Shown: positions 35,389-43,468 of the stretch, piece by piece
Numbering within the stretch: the stretch's first letter is position 1
How the letters are laid out: every line of letters begins with the position of its first letter
Assembly: GCF_034424375.1 (NCBI RefSeq)
Contig: NZ_CP139965.1
Coordinates: 1,240,001 to 1,304,000 of the forward strand
Reading direction: 5' to 3'
Source of the DNA: Paraburkholderia kururiensis
GTDB taxonomy: Bacteria; Pseudomonadota; Gammaproteobacteria; Burkholderiales; Burkholderiaceae
DNA length: 64,000 bases
Notes under the pieces: generated by a model
What the model was told of the DNA's origin: nothing
The model's database searches: none
The model's input: only the letters and a program-made list of their open reading frames with translations
Position numbers and translations under genes: made by a program

Positions 35389-36270
35389 CTAGATGCGCCG
35401 CGCGAGCGCATCGGCCAGAAAATCGGTCGCACTGCGCACGCGGGTGGACACAAACCTTCGTTTGGGCCAGACGAGGCTGACTTCCCTGGGCTGTTGCAAA
35501 AAATCGTCGAGCACCGTAACGATGTCCGGATGCCGGAACTCGCCCACCAGCGAGGCGCGGTGAAACATGCCGATGCCGACGCCGGCCAGCACGCCCGCGA
35601 GAATCGTCTCGACGCTATTGGACGACAGGTTGCCGCGCACTCGCACATTGAACCGGCCCTCCGGCCCGACGAACGGCCACTCCGTCATCTCGCCATAGAC
35701 CAGGCAGTTGTGATCTGCGAGCTCGGCAGGGGTAAGGGGTACGCCGTACTTCTCGAAGTAACCGCGCGATCCGGCGCACACGAGCGAGGTGGCAGCCACA
35801 CGACGCACTACCGAGTCCGGCTCTTCGATGGGGCTCACGCGAATCGCAAGATCGATCCTGTCTTCCACCATATCGCGTACGGCGTCGGACAGAACCATAT
35901 CGATGCGCAAGCCAGGAAATTGCGCCAGCAAGGCGGGAATGAGCGGCAGCACATGGAGCCGACCGAACGTCGAGGGTGCCGCAATGCGGATGAGCCCCGA
36001 AACGTCGAGCGTGGCGCTGGCTAGCTCGTTATCCGCAACCTGGATCTCGTCCACCAATGGCCGCATGCGCTCGTAGTAAAGCTGCCCCTGATCGGTCAGC
36101 GTCACCTTGCGCGTGCTGCGATGAAGCAGCGCTACACCGAGCCGTTTTTCCAGCGCATTGACGGCCTTACTGACAGCAGACTGCGACTCGCCAATCCTGC
36201 GTGCGGCCGCGGAAAAGCCGCCCGCTTCGACGACCGCGAGAAACGCGTCCAATTCCTGAAACCGATCCAT
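35389..36270 (-). CDS. LysR-family transcriptional regulator
   Basis: 293 residues starting MDRFQELDAFLAVVEAGGFSAAARRIGESQSAVSKAVNALE (wHTH), with a CrgA-type effector domain (IRIAAPSTFGRLHVLPLIPALLAQFPGLRIDMVLSDAVRDMVEDRIDLAIRV). ATG 36270 is the family start. It is divergent from the F420-type reductase gene. Two good operator candidates lie between them. Confidence 0.88.
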   Translation of the reverse strand: MDRFQELDAFLAVVEAGGFSAAARRIGESQSAVSKAVNALEKRLGVALLHRSTRKVTLTDQGQLYYERMRPLVDEIQVADNELASATLDVSGLIRIAAPSTFGRLHVLPLIPALLAQFPGLRIDMVLSDAVRDMVEDRIDLAIRVSPIEEPDSVVRRVAATSLVCAGSRGYFEKYGVPLTPAELADHNCLVYGEMTEWPFVGPEGRFNVRVRGNLSSNSVETILAGVLAGVGIGMFHRASLVGEFRHPDIVTVLDDFLQQPREVSLVWPKRRFVSTRVRSATDFLADALARRI

Positions 36271-36301
36271 CACGCGACTCCGGCTGCGCACGCTGCAACT
36301 C

Positions 36302-36316
36302 ATTCCAGCGTGGAAT
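36302..36316. promoter_or_regulatory. LysR-type T-N11-A inverted repeat
   Basis: ATTCCA-GCG-TGGAAT is a perfect inverted repeat containing the classical T-N11-A spacing of LysR boxes. It is 32 bases upstream of the lysR start (36270) and within the shared promoter region. Confidence 0.6.
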
Positions 36317-36334
36317 AGGTCTTATGGCAATGGG

Positions 36335-36370
36335 CGCAATTATCATTCGATTTAGCCGCAATTACCATTC
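36335..36370. promoter_or_regulatory. Direct repeat with 22-bp period near the divergent promoter
   Basis: CGCAATTATCATTC (36335-36348) and CGCAATTACCATTC (36357-36370) match at 13 of 14 positions and are 22 bp apart, about two helical turns. They lie between the T-N11-A box and the start of the reductase gene at 36403, where an activator would contact RNA polymerase. Confidence 0.5.
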
Positions 36371-36402
36371 TCTGCATGCCAATTTTGTGCAGGAGAATCA
36401 TC

Positions 36403-37002
36403 ATGAGTTTTTCGATCATCGGTTTCGGCCCGGTGGGACAGGCCTTGGCGCGCGCCTTTGCCCGCCAAAGCATTGAAGTCGCTGTAGCCAGCCGGCGAGC
36501 GCCCGATGCGCTGCTGCCGCAAGCCCGCGCCATCGGCCCGACCGTCAGTCCCGTGACCTTGCAGGACGCCGTGCAGGCCGACACGCTGATCCTCGCGGTG
36601 CCGTTCTGGGAGCATCGCAACGTCGCGAAGATCCTGCCGGACTGGCAGGGCAAAACCCTCATCGACGCGACGAACGCGTTTGGCGTGCCCGTCGAGGAAC
36701 TGGATGGCCTGCCGTCATCGGCCGTGATTGCTCGGGCCTTCCCCGGTGCCCGCTTCGTCAAGGGATTCAATCACCTGCCTGCACACATGCTGGCTGCCGA
36801 CCCCAAAGTCGGCGGCGGCCGGCGCGTCGTGTTTCTATCCAGTGACGACGAGGACGCGGGGGCACCGGTAGCCATGCTCGCTGAACGGCTCGGCTTCGCG
36901 CCGGTTTGGCTGGGATCACTCCGGGAGGGCGGCTCGCTCGTACAGGCAAGGGGCCGCAATTGGGCGCCGCTCATCTTTCAGGACCTCATCAAACCTGAAT
37001 AG
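36403..37002 (+). CDS. NADPH-dependent F420 reductase-like (NAD-binding) protein
   Basis: 199 residues starting MSFSIIGFGPVGQALARAFARQ, a Rossmann motif (GFGPVG), with TLILAVPFWEHRNVAKILPDWQGKTLIDATN typical of the NADP oxidoreductase F420-dependent family. Burkholderiaceae do not normally make F420, so it more probably reduces another substrate with NADPH. GGAGAA precedes the ATG at 36403. It is first of a plus-strand row with two SRPBCC proteins and an SDR. Confidence 0.85.
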   Translation: MSFSIIGFGPVGQALARAFARQSIEVAVASRRAPDALLPQARAIGPTVSPVTLQDAVQADTLILAVPFWEHRNVAKILPDWQGKTLIDATNAFGVPVEELDGLPSSAVIARAFPGARFVKGFNHLPAHMLAADPKVGGGRRVVFLSSDDEDAGAPVAMLAERLGFAPVWLGSLREGGSLVQARGRNWAPLIFQDLIKPE

Positions 37003-37064
37003 GTCTCGGGCCTGTTTTCCGTCGGCAGCATTCGAATCCACTCCTTATCCCGTTAGGAAATCCC

Positions 37065-37559
37065 ATGCACGAAATAATCAAGTGGCCCGAGCAGATGAAA
37101 CCGAGCCGCTCTCCGATCCATTTCACCAACGAGCTCGAGGTCCCGGCATCCGTCGAAACGATCTGGTCGCTGCTAACCGATTTCGAATCGTGGCCAGCTT
37201 TCTATCCTGGTGTGCAGCATGTGCAGTTGCTCGACGGCGGCGAGAGCTTTGGCCTGGGTACGAGATTCGAGACGAACCTCGCGGGCCAGGACGTTTTCGC
37301 ATCCGTGCGGGAGTTCGAGCCGATGACCCGCATTGCGTGGGGCGGCTATCCAAAGGTCTCGGAAACGTCCATGGCCTATCACGCCTGGCTTATCACGCCG
37401 ACGGCGCGCGGATGCCATCTATGGACCGAAGAGACGATGCAGGGACCGCACTGGCTGGAACTCGCGAAGCAGGCGCCTGACGTGTTCTGGCTCACGCACG
37501 AAAAGCTGCTCAGGAATCTCGCCGAAGTCGCCACGGCGCGTGAGCGTTCCCGCAGCTAA
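37065..37559 (+). CDS. SRPBCC-family protein (first of tandem pair)
   Basis: 164 residues. The SRPBCC/polyketide-cyclase-like pattern is visible: NELEVPASVETIWSLLTDFESWPAFYPGVQHVQLL, SFGLGTRF and MAYHAWLITPTARGCHLWTEETMQGP. This fold has a deep cavity for hydrophobic ligands. It is 28 bases upstream of a clear paralogue, so the pair arose by duplication. It may bind or transform a small molecule handled by the neighbouring reductases. Confidence 0.83.
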   Translation: MHEIIKWPEQMKPSRSPIHFTNELEVPASVETIWSLLTDFESWPAFYPGVQHVQLLDGGESFGLGTRFETNLAGQDVFASVREFEPMTRIAWGGYPKVSETSMAYHAWLITPTARGCHLWTEETMQGPHWLELAKQAPDVFWLTHEKLLRNLAEVATARERSRS

Positions 37560-37587
37560 CCCTTACCGATAAACGGAGATCCGATAC

Positions 37588-38085
37588 ATGATCGACAAAG
37601 TCATATGGCCAGAACGTTATGACCCGCGCACCTCGGCAATTTACGCGCTCAATGACATTGACGTGAAAGCGCCACCGGAAGTGGTCTGGAAACTGCTCGT
37701 CGACGCTGAGCGGTGGTCGCGCTATTTCGCTGCCGAGGACCAGGTCAAGATACTTTCTGGCGAGCCCGAACTCGCGCTCGGCACGCGCTATAGCCGCGTG
37801 ACGGTCGGCTATCCGATGTCGCTCGTCGTCACTGAGTGCGTGCCGAATCGGCGGCTCGCGTGGGCAACAACGGTCGATGGCGATGAAACCGGTTCAAGCG
37901 CATATCACGGCTGGGTAATCACGCCAACCCAGGATGGTTGCCATCTGCTGACCGAAGAGACGCAGCAAGGCCCGTTCTTCGTGGAACTGATCGGCAGGAC
38001 GCATCCTGGTGCGCTTTATCGCTACCACCAGGAATGGGTCGAATGCCTCGCGCAAGCCGCCGAAGCACAAATAGCACGGAGATAA
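37588..38085 (+). CDS. SRPBCC-family protein (second of tandem pair)
   Basis: 165 residues, paralogous to the preceding gene: both share I.K or IDKVIWPE near the start, the VW-LL-D-E-W helix, a GTR segment, the AYH.W.ITPT block and a TEET or TEETQQGP motif. The fold is a helix-grip ligand-binding domain. It ends 5 bases before an SDR gene and is probably cotranscribed with it. Confidence 0.83.
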   Translation: MIDKVIWPERYDPRTSAIYALNDIDVKAPPEVVWKLLVDAERWSRYFAAEDQVKILSGEPELALGTRYSRVTVGYPMSLVVTECVPNRRLAWATTVDGDETGSSAYHGWVITPTQDGCHLLTEETQQGPFFVELIGRTHPGALYRYHQEWVECLAQAAEAQIARR

Positions 38086-38090
38086 GCGCC

Positions 38091-38885
38091 ATGAAGATCG
38101 AACTGAATGGCCGCAAGGCGATCGTAACGGGTTCCACAGCCGGCATCGGTCGCGCGATTGCCGAAGGGCTGGCGCGTGCAGGCGCTGCCGTCGTAGTCAA
38201 CGGCAGAACTCAGGAGCGGGTCGATGCCACGTTGCGCGAAATGCGCGCGATGCTGCCGAACGCAGACCTGACCGGCGTCGTTGCAGACGTTGCGACATCC
38301 GAAGGCTGCGCGGCCTTGTTCGCACAAGTGCCGGCGGCCGATATTCTCGTCAACAACGCAGGGACTGCGCGGCTGAACGACTTCTTCTCTCAGGACGACA
38401 GCGAATGGCTGGACCTTTTCCAACTCAACGTGATGAGCGGCGTTCGCACCGCGCGCCATTACGTGCCCAAAATGGTGGAGCGGGGCTGGGGGCGCGCGGT
38501 GTTTATCAGCAGCGAGTCGGGGTTGAACATCCCGAAAGAAATGATCGACTACGGCGTGACCAAGACCGCGATGCTTGCGGTGTCGCGGGGGCTAGCCGAG
38601 CTTGTTGCCGGCACGGGCGTGACCGTCAATGCCGTACTGCCCGGCCCGACCAACTCCGAAATTCTTTCGAACTGGATGAAGGCGACAGCACAAGAGCAGG
38701 GCATTTCGCAAGAGCAGGCTGAGCAACAGTTCCTGAAGACGTCACGGCCAACATCGCTGATCCATCGTTTCGCCACCACTGACGAAGTGGCGAACATGGT
38801 TGTGTACGCATGCTCGGAGCAGGCATCGGCCACGACGGGTGCGGCGTTACGCGTCGATGGGGGCGTGGTTCGTTCAATCGCATGA
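38091..38885 (+). CDS. SDR-family oxidoreductase
   Basis: 264 residues, classical SDR: TGSTAGIG cofactor motif at residues 14-21, VNNAG, catalytic Ser in FISSESG, YGVTK as the Tyr/Lys pair and the C-terminal GAALRVDGGVV. It is probably NADP(H)-linked through GRTQER after beta-2. It completes the 36403-38885 gene row, likely under control of the LysR at 36270. Confidence 0.88.
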   Translation: MKIELNGRKAIVTGSTAGIGRAIAEGLARAGAAVVVNGRTQERVDATLREMRAMLPNADLTGVVADVATSEGCAALFAQVPAADILVNNAGTARLNDFFSQDDSEWLDLFQLNVMSGVRTARHYVPKMVERGWGRAVFISSESGLNIPKEMIDYGVTKTAMLAVSRGLAELVAGTGVTVNAVLPGPTNSEILSNWMKATAQEQGISQEQAEQQFLKTSRPTSLIHRFATTDEVANMVVYACSEQASATTGAALRVDGGVVRSIA

Positions 38886-39090
38886 GAACAACGGCTGGGC
38901 TCGACTGGTCGCGACCTATGGACGCGATCAATCCCGTTCTTGAAGACTTGCCTTCGTCGCTCCTGGCTTTTCATCGCGGCCGTGATGAAGACGGCGATTC
39001 TTTCCGTGATTTTCACGTCGAGCACTATTCGAGCTGCGGGGCAGGGCGGCACCTGATAGCTCTACCCCGCGCGCACCCTCGACGGAAAGC

Positions 39091-39465
39091 TCAGTCCTCG
39101 CGTTTGTGGCAAACCACTTCGATGTTGTGCCCGTCCGGACCAATGACAAAGGCTGCATAGTAGTTCGCGTGGTAATGCGGGCGCAGACCCGGTGCCCCGT
39201 TGTCTTTGCCGCCCGCCTCCAGGGCTGCGCGATAGAACGCTTCCACTTGCTCGCGATTCTCGGCCACGAATGCCAGGTGAAGATGCGCGGGCTTCTCCTC
39301 GGTCTGGTACAGGCACAACGACGCCGGGCCGGGCGGGCTAAGCTCGACGCCGTACGTCGGCGATCCCTCCCCGACAACGGCTACGCCGAGCGGTGCGAGT
39401 GCCTCGAGGAAGAACGCTTTGCTGGCTGCATAGTCGCTGACGCCGAATTTGACGTGGTCGAACAT
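39091..39465 (-). CDS. VOC-family protein (glyoxalase-like)
   Basis: 124 residues starting MFDHVKFGVSDYAASKAFFLEALAPLG, the start chosen to fit the family; an in-frame start at 39585 would add 40 residues of poor quality. HLHLAFVAENREQVEAFYRAAL and the end DGHNIEVVCH complete the fold, with His and Glu positions suitable for metal binding. The spacer 38886-39090 shows no gene. It is adjacent to a GST gene on the same strand. Confidence 0.85.
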   Translation of the reverse strand: MFDHVKFGVSDYAASKAFFLEALAPLGVAVVGEGSPTYGVELSPPGPASLCLYQTEEKPAHLHLAFVAENREQVEAFYRAALEAGGKDNGAPGLRPHYHANYYAAFVIGPDGHNIEVVCHKRED

Positions 39466-39658
39466 GGGTTCTCCTGCAATGTGGGAACGGGTGCGAGGCC
39501 CCAGCGTGATGTGGGGCTCATCGCGATGTTGCCACACGTGGCGCCCGGCGGCAGACGGTGAAGGGCGCATTGCCTTCGCCGCCACACGACAGCCTTGCGA
39601 TCCGGCAGTCGCTGAGCGGCGCGTTTCAGCAAGAAGCAGCTTCCCGCCGTCCGTGAAT

Positions 39659-40336
39659 TCAAACGAACGCCGGCTGGTTTTTCACGCTCGGGCGTTCCCG
39701 CATTTTCGCGTACCAGGCGATAAGCGCTTCGCACTCCGGAGGAATGGGGACATTCACGATCGACGCAAAGAGCAGTCCGCCAATGACGGTGATATCCGCC
39801 ATGGAGAAGGCCTCTCCGGCGACAAACGGTTGTTTCTCCAGGACATCACTGAAATAGCGCATGCCCCTCAGGGCTTTGTCTCGCTGACGAAATCCCCATT
39901 CGGCATTCTGATAGACCTCGACGTCCGGCCCGAGTCCCGGCGTGGCATGGTGGAAATAGACGCTGATCGCGTCCAGCAATTCCAGTTCGGCTCGCTTGCT
40001 CATCATGTGAATCACGCCTTTTTCGAGCGGCGTGCGGCCGGTCAGTGTGGGCGCACCGTCGAGCGCATCGAGATATTCGGTAATGGCGGTGCATTCTGCA
40101 ATGCAGGTGCCGTCGCTCAATTCGAGCACCGGCAGCGTGCCCGAGTAGTTTTTTTCGGCGATGAACTGGGGCCTTTTGTGCTCTCCCTTGTAAAGGTCGA
40201 CCATCACGAACCGGACACGCGATTGCAGGCCCTTCTCGGCCAGGGCGATGCGAACGCGTGTCGGATACGGGCCTTTGGGGAAATCGTAGAGGGTCATGAT
40301 CGGGAGTTCGCTTACGTCGGCGGTGCTGAAAGTCAT
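39659..40336 (-). CDS. Glutathione S-transferase family protein
   Basis: 225 residues. The N-terminal thioredoxin-fold has MTLYDFPKGPYPTRVRIALAEKG, with Tyr/Ser-type active-site residues, the cis-Pro in GTLPVLEL and the Glu-Cys/Thr pair in AECTAITEYLD for glutathione binding. A C-terminal helical domain follows. The start at 40336 is favoured by GAGAGG just upstream; ATG 40297 (MTLYDFP) is an alternative. It is divergent from a TetR gene with a palindrome between them, so likely repressed by it and induced by electrophiles. Confidence 0.85.
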   Translation of the reverse strand: MTFSTADVSELPIMTLYDFPKGPYPTRVRIALAEKGLQSRVRFVMVDLYKGEHKRPQFIAEKNYSGTLPVLELSDGTCIAECTAITEYLDALDGAPTLTGRTPLEKGVIHMMSKRAELELLDAISVYFHHATPGLGPDVEVYQNAEWGFRQRDKALRGMRYFSDVLEKQPFVAGEAFSMADITVIGGLLFASIVNVPIPPECEALIAWYAKMRERPSVKNQPAFV

Positions 40337-40401
40337 GCGTGCCTCTCAATGTTGCGGGTCGTACGGGATCGGACAGTGCCAAAGGGCATCTGCCTTGACT
40401 G

Positions 40402-40413
40402 CCTAACGTTAGG
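40402..40413. promoter_or_regulatory. Perfect palindrome, candidate TetR operator
   Basis: CCTAACGTTAGG is a perfect 12-bp palindrome between the divergent GST (40336) and tetR starts. It overlaps the likely -35 region of the tetR promoter, a standard position for autorepression. Confidence 0.65.
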
Positions 40414-40431
40414 TAGGTTTACGGTAGAAGG

Positions 40432-40437
40432 TATAAT
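40432..40437 (+). promoter_or_regulatory. -10 box of the tetR promoter
   Basis: TATAAT matches the sigma-70 -10 consensus fully. It is 42 bases before the GTG start at 40479, giving a leader of about 35 bases. A good -35 hexamer is not visible at 17 bp, where the palindrome lies. Confidence 0.5.
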
Positions 40438-40478
40438 GCCGCATGTCAACAGTGAATTCCGTTGCGGAGGTGGTCGCA

Positions 40479-41054
40479 GTGAAGAACGGTCCAGGCCTGA
40501 ATTCCCGGGAGCGAATCCTGGCGGCTGCCACAACCATTGCGCAGGCGCACGGCTACGGCGGCCTGAATTTTCGCGGTCTCGCGGACGCGGTCGGCATCAA
40601 GGCTGCGAGCATCTATCACCACTTCGAAAGCAAGGCCGATCTTGCGGCAGCGGTGGCGCGGCGTTATTGGGAGAACTCGGCGGCCGCACTGGATGCGCTC
40701 CTGGCCGAGTCGGCGGATCCGATCGAGTGCCTGCGCCGCTATCCCGAGACGTTTCGCAAGGCGCTCGAAAGCGATAACCGCATGTGCCTGTGCAGCTTCA
40801 TGGCCGCGGAATCAGACGATCTGCCGGAAGCTGTGACCAAAGAGGTCCAGACGTTCGCCGATGTGAACGTGGCGTGGCTCAGCAAGGTGCTTTCGGCGGC
40901 GGCCGTGGTCCGCCCGAGAGACAGTGAACGGCGCGCCCGCGCCATCTTCGCCGCCGTGGCGGGCGCACAACTCATTGCCCGCAGTCGGTCGGATATCTCC
41001 GTCTTCGACGAATTGATTGAGAGTTACCGGGTTGCCGGTCTTCTGCCGGCGTAG
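40479..41054 (+). CDS. TetR/AcrR-family transcriptional regulator
   Basis: 191 residues from GTG 40479 (VKNGPGLNSRERILAAATTIAQAHGYGGLNFRGLADAVGIKAASIYHHFESKADLAAAV in parts), a standard TetR HTH with a YHHF recognition helix. GTG is chosen because GGAGG at 40466-40470 is well spaced before it, whereas ATG at 40443 lies only six bases after the TATAAT box. The C-terminal domain has the MCLCSFMAAE pattern of the YjdC/AcuR-like subgroup, with nearby cysteines that could sense electrophiles. Confidence 0.87.
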   Translation: MKNGPGLNSRERILAAATTIAQAHGYGGLNFRGLADAVGIKAASIYHHFESKADLAAAVARRYWENSAAALDALLAESADPIECLRRYPETFRKALESDNRMCLCSFMAAESDDLPEAVTKEVQTFADVNVAWLSKVLSAAAVVRPRDSERRARAIFAAVAGAQLIARSRSDISVFDELIESYRVAGLLPA

Positions 41055-41150
41055 CCGTGCGGGCATCGGTCTTTGCGGACTCGCCTATCGGCGCAATATG
41101 GCGGGCGGCCCCTCCGACAGCGGACATGCCCGACCACGTCAACGCGTCGC

Positions 41151-41492
41151 TCAGTCAACGATGAACAGCTTTGCGCCCGTCCTGGTGTAGGACTGATGCG
41201 GCTCAGCGTTGTCCCCCACCTGGTAGCTCATACCCGCGGTCAAAACAAACTTCCGTCCGTCCTGGAGCGTCGTTTCCAGTTCGCCTTCCATGCAAAAAAG
41301 AATGTGCCCTTTCTGGCACCAATGGTCTGCGAGATAACCCGGCGTGTATTCGACCATCCGCACGCGGATCTGATTCGGCGTCTCGCCAAAGAACTGCGTG
41401 CGCCAATACGCGACGCCGGTTTCCCCCTGGTGCTCCGTTCTTTCGACTTCGGCCCACTGGGTCGTGCAGAAAGCAAAGGCGTCCATTCTCAT
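41151..41492 (-). CDS. DHCW motif cupin-fold protein
   Basis: 113 residues with a single cupin barrel and the diagnostic ADHWCQKGH segment, followed by GELETTLQDGRKFVLTAGMSYQVGDNAEPH. Conserved His residues suggest metal binding. AGGAG 8 bases before the ATG at 41492 supports the start. The function of this family is not known. It is convergent with the TetR gene. Confidence 0.85.
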   Translation of the reverse strand: MRMDAFAFCTTQWAEVERTEHQGETGVAYWRTQFFGETPNQIRVRMVEYTPGYLADHWCQKGHILFCMEGELETTLQDGRKFVLTAGMSYQVGDNAEPHQSYTRTGAKLFIVD

Positions 41493-41545
41493 TCTGTTTT
41501 CTCCTTTATGAACCGGTGCTCGTGGAGCCCGGTGAGTATCGATCG

Positions 41546-42133
41546 CTATCGCCGGGCGACAAGTCGATGCACGCGCTTGCCCGACGATGAATTGACGGCT
41601 TCGGCATCGAGCAGGATTTGCGCATCGCCCAGGCCATTCCTCACCTGAGCGGCGTCGAACGCAGCGTAGAGTCGTCCCGCAGCATCGCGGGTGGACGCCG
41701 ATTCTGCCACTCGCCAGCTCAGATACAGCGTACCGTTGGGCCTGAGAATATCGATCAGACGGGCGCAGGCCTGCGTGATCTCGTCAGGCGGCAAATGCAT
41801 GAGGACGGTTTCACACAGCACGTTGTCGTAGGAGCCGCTTGCAATACCCGCCAGGTCGGGAAGGGCCGCGCACCTGAAATCGAACGATGGAAAATCGGCC
41901 GCGGCCTGGGCGAGCAATCCTTCGGCGGCATCGTAGCCGACGGCGGGAAAGCCATGTTCGTTGAGCCACGCCACGTCGCGGCCCGCGCCGCAACCGATGT
42001 CCGCAGTCTTGCCTTCCGGCGTGAAATAGCGCTGCAACAGCGCGTACATGTCGGTGGGGGGAGGCTGGTTGCGCCACTCCGCGGCGAAAAGATCGGCCCT
42101 TGTCGAGTACGTTTCGATGGTCTGTGGGTCCAC
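41546..42133 (-). CDS. Class I SAM-dependent methyltransferase
   Basis: 195 residues with motif I TADIGCGAGRD (residues 43-53), the acidic residue at the end of beta-2 in AVGYDAAEG, and motif post-II DNVLCETVLMHLP. Small UbiE/MenG-like methyltransferases have this length. The acceptor substrate is unknown. It marks the edge of the accessory region, with the Tad locus starting on its upstream side. Confidence 0.85.
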   Translation of the reverse strand: MDPQTIETYSTRADLFAAEWRNQPPPTDMYALLQRYFTPEGKTADIGCGAGRDVAWLNEHGFPAVGYDAAEGLLAQAAADFPSFDFRCAALPDLAGIASGSYDNVLCETVLMHLPPDEITQACARLIDILRPNGTLYLSWRVAESASTRDAAGRLYAAFDAAQVRNGLGDAQILLDAEAVNSSSGKRVHRLVARR

Positions 42134-42455
42134 GGCAAATACCCTCGTTCAAGTGGTGACGATTGCGGCCGGACGAATTGCTACCGCTTGCGCGTCCGCG
42201 AGAAGTGGGCATAGTGTCGGCCCATGCGGGTTGGCGTGGAAGGCAAGTGGCTATCCCGGTATGGCTGGTAACAGGCTTGGCCTCGCTGCCGAAAGGAGAA
42301 CTTCGCGTTTTCACGTCATGCCGCCAGGCCTTGATCGTGTCGGCATGATGAAAGATTTTGGCGGCTGTCGTCCAGCACCCATCGAACTCGCATTGAGTGC
42401 GGACCGAAGCGACGGGTAAGGGGCGAACCTGCACCCCGTTACCCATCTCCGGCAA
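42134..42455. other. Spacer without a recognisable gene
   Basis: A minus-strand frame is open across the spacer, but it shows no known family pattern, start context or codon bias typical of the neighbours. It ends with the hairpin at 42414-42444 that lies after tadC. Nothing else is recognised. Confidence 0.45.
42414..42444 (-). terminator. Hairpin immediately after tadC
   Basis: GGGTAAGGGG and CCCCGTTACCC pair with one bulged base, 12 bases after the tadC stop on the minus strand. It may end the Tad operon transcript. There is no T-run, so it would not be a strong intrinsic terminator. Confidence 0.4.
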
Positions 42456-43421
42456 TCACTGCCCCGTCAACGTAGGCAGCAACACGCGATAGATGTTGAT
42501 GAACGCGGGCCCCAGCAGCACCGTCAGCAGCGCCGGGAAAATGCAGAAGATCAGCGGAAACAGCAGTTTCAGCGCGATCTTGGCCGCGCGTTCTTCCGCG
42601 CGCATGCGGCGGCGCGTGCGCAGCATGTCGGAGAGCACGCGCAGCGAGTCGGCCACGCTCGTGCCGAAGCGTTCGGCCTGAATCAGCATCGTGCAGAACG
42701 AGTCGATGTCTTCCACGCCCGTGCGCAGCGCGAGATTGCGCAGTGCCGTTTCGCGCGTGAAGCCGGAACGCATTTCAAGCAGCGTGAGTTCGAGTTCGCC
42801 CGCCACCACCTTGCTGCGGTGGCGCAATTCCTCGGCTACCTTGATGAGCGCGGCGTCCAGACCCAGGCCCGCTTCTACGCACACCGTGAGCAGATCGAGC
42901 GCGTCGGGGAAGTCTTCGAAGATCACGCGTTGCCGCGTTGCGACGCGCCGTGACAGCACGCCGTTCGGCAGGTAATAGCCGAACGCGCCCAGCACCACGA
43001 GCATCGCGGCGAGCCCATACGGCTTTTGCGCGAGCGGCGTGTGGATCAGCACGAGCGTGGCGATGGTGGGCAGGATCAACGCGAGCAGCGTCTTCGCGGC
43101 GAGGTAGATGCCCGCTGCGTGCGGCGTGCGCCAACCCGCGTTCATGAGTTTCAAGCGCAGCGGCGAATTTTCCCAGCCGTCTTTGGGCAGCGAGAGCTTC
43201 GAGACGGGCTGCGTGATCTCGGCGAGCTTCGCGATCCAGTCCGGCGTGCCCGAGGGCACGCCGGCCGCCGACGAGGCACCTTGCGGCGCCGCGCCTGCCT
43301 GGGCGAGCCGCCGCTCCATGCTGCGCGGTGCGAATACGAGCATGGCGCCGAACGCGGCAGCGAATACGAGAACGAACACACCGCCCAGCAAGAGCAGTTG
43401 CGTGGAATTGAGGGCTTGCAT
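42456..43421 (-). CDS. tadC: Tad pilus inner-membrane protein TadC (T2SS F domain)
   Basis: 321 residues with hydrophobic segments at the N-terminus and near 100-145 and 285-315, and a T2SSF domain (FPDALDLLTVCVEAGLGLDAALIKVAEEL...TRRRMRAEERAAKIALKLLFPLIFCIFPA). With TadB it forms the membrane platform that the TadA ATPase drives. It is the last gene of the Tad operon, 47 bases after tadB. Confidence 0.9.
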   Translation of the reverse strand: MQALNSTQLLLLGGVFVLVFAAAFGAMLVFAPRSMERRLAQAGAAPQGASSAAGVPSGTPDWIAKLAEITQPVSKLSLPKDGWENSPLRLKLMNAGWRTPHAAGIYLAAKTLLALILPTIATLVLIHTPLAQKPYGLAAMLVVLGAFGYYLPNGVLSRRVATRQRVIFEDFPDALDLLTVCVEAGLGLDAALIKVAEELRHRSKVVAGELELTLLEMRSGFTRETALRNLALRTGVEDIDSFCTMLIQAERFGTSVADSLRVLSDMLRTRRRMRAEERAAKIALKLLFPLIFCIFPALLTVLLGPAFINIYRVLLPTLTGQ

Positions 43422-43468
43422 GGCGACTCCTTGAGCAGACGGTTACGGCAAATGCGCAGCGGGACGCA

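Noticed and set aside
42134..42455. Open minus-strand frame in the spacer between the methyltransferase and tadC
   Set aside because: No start with ribosome-binding site and no recognisable domain. Treated as non-coding.
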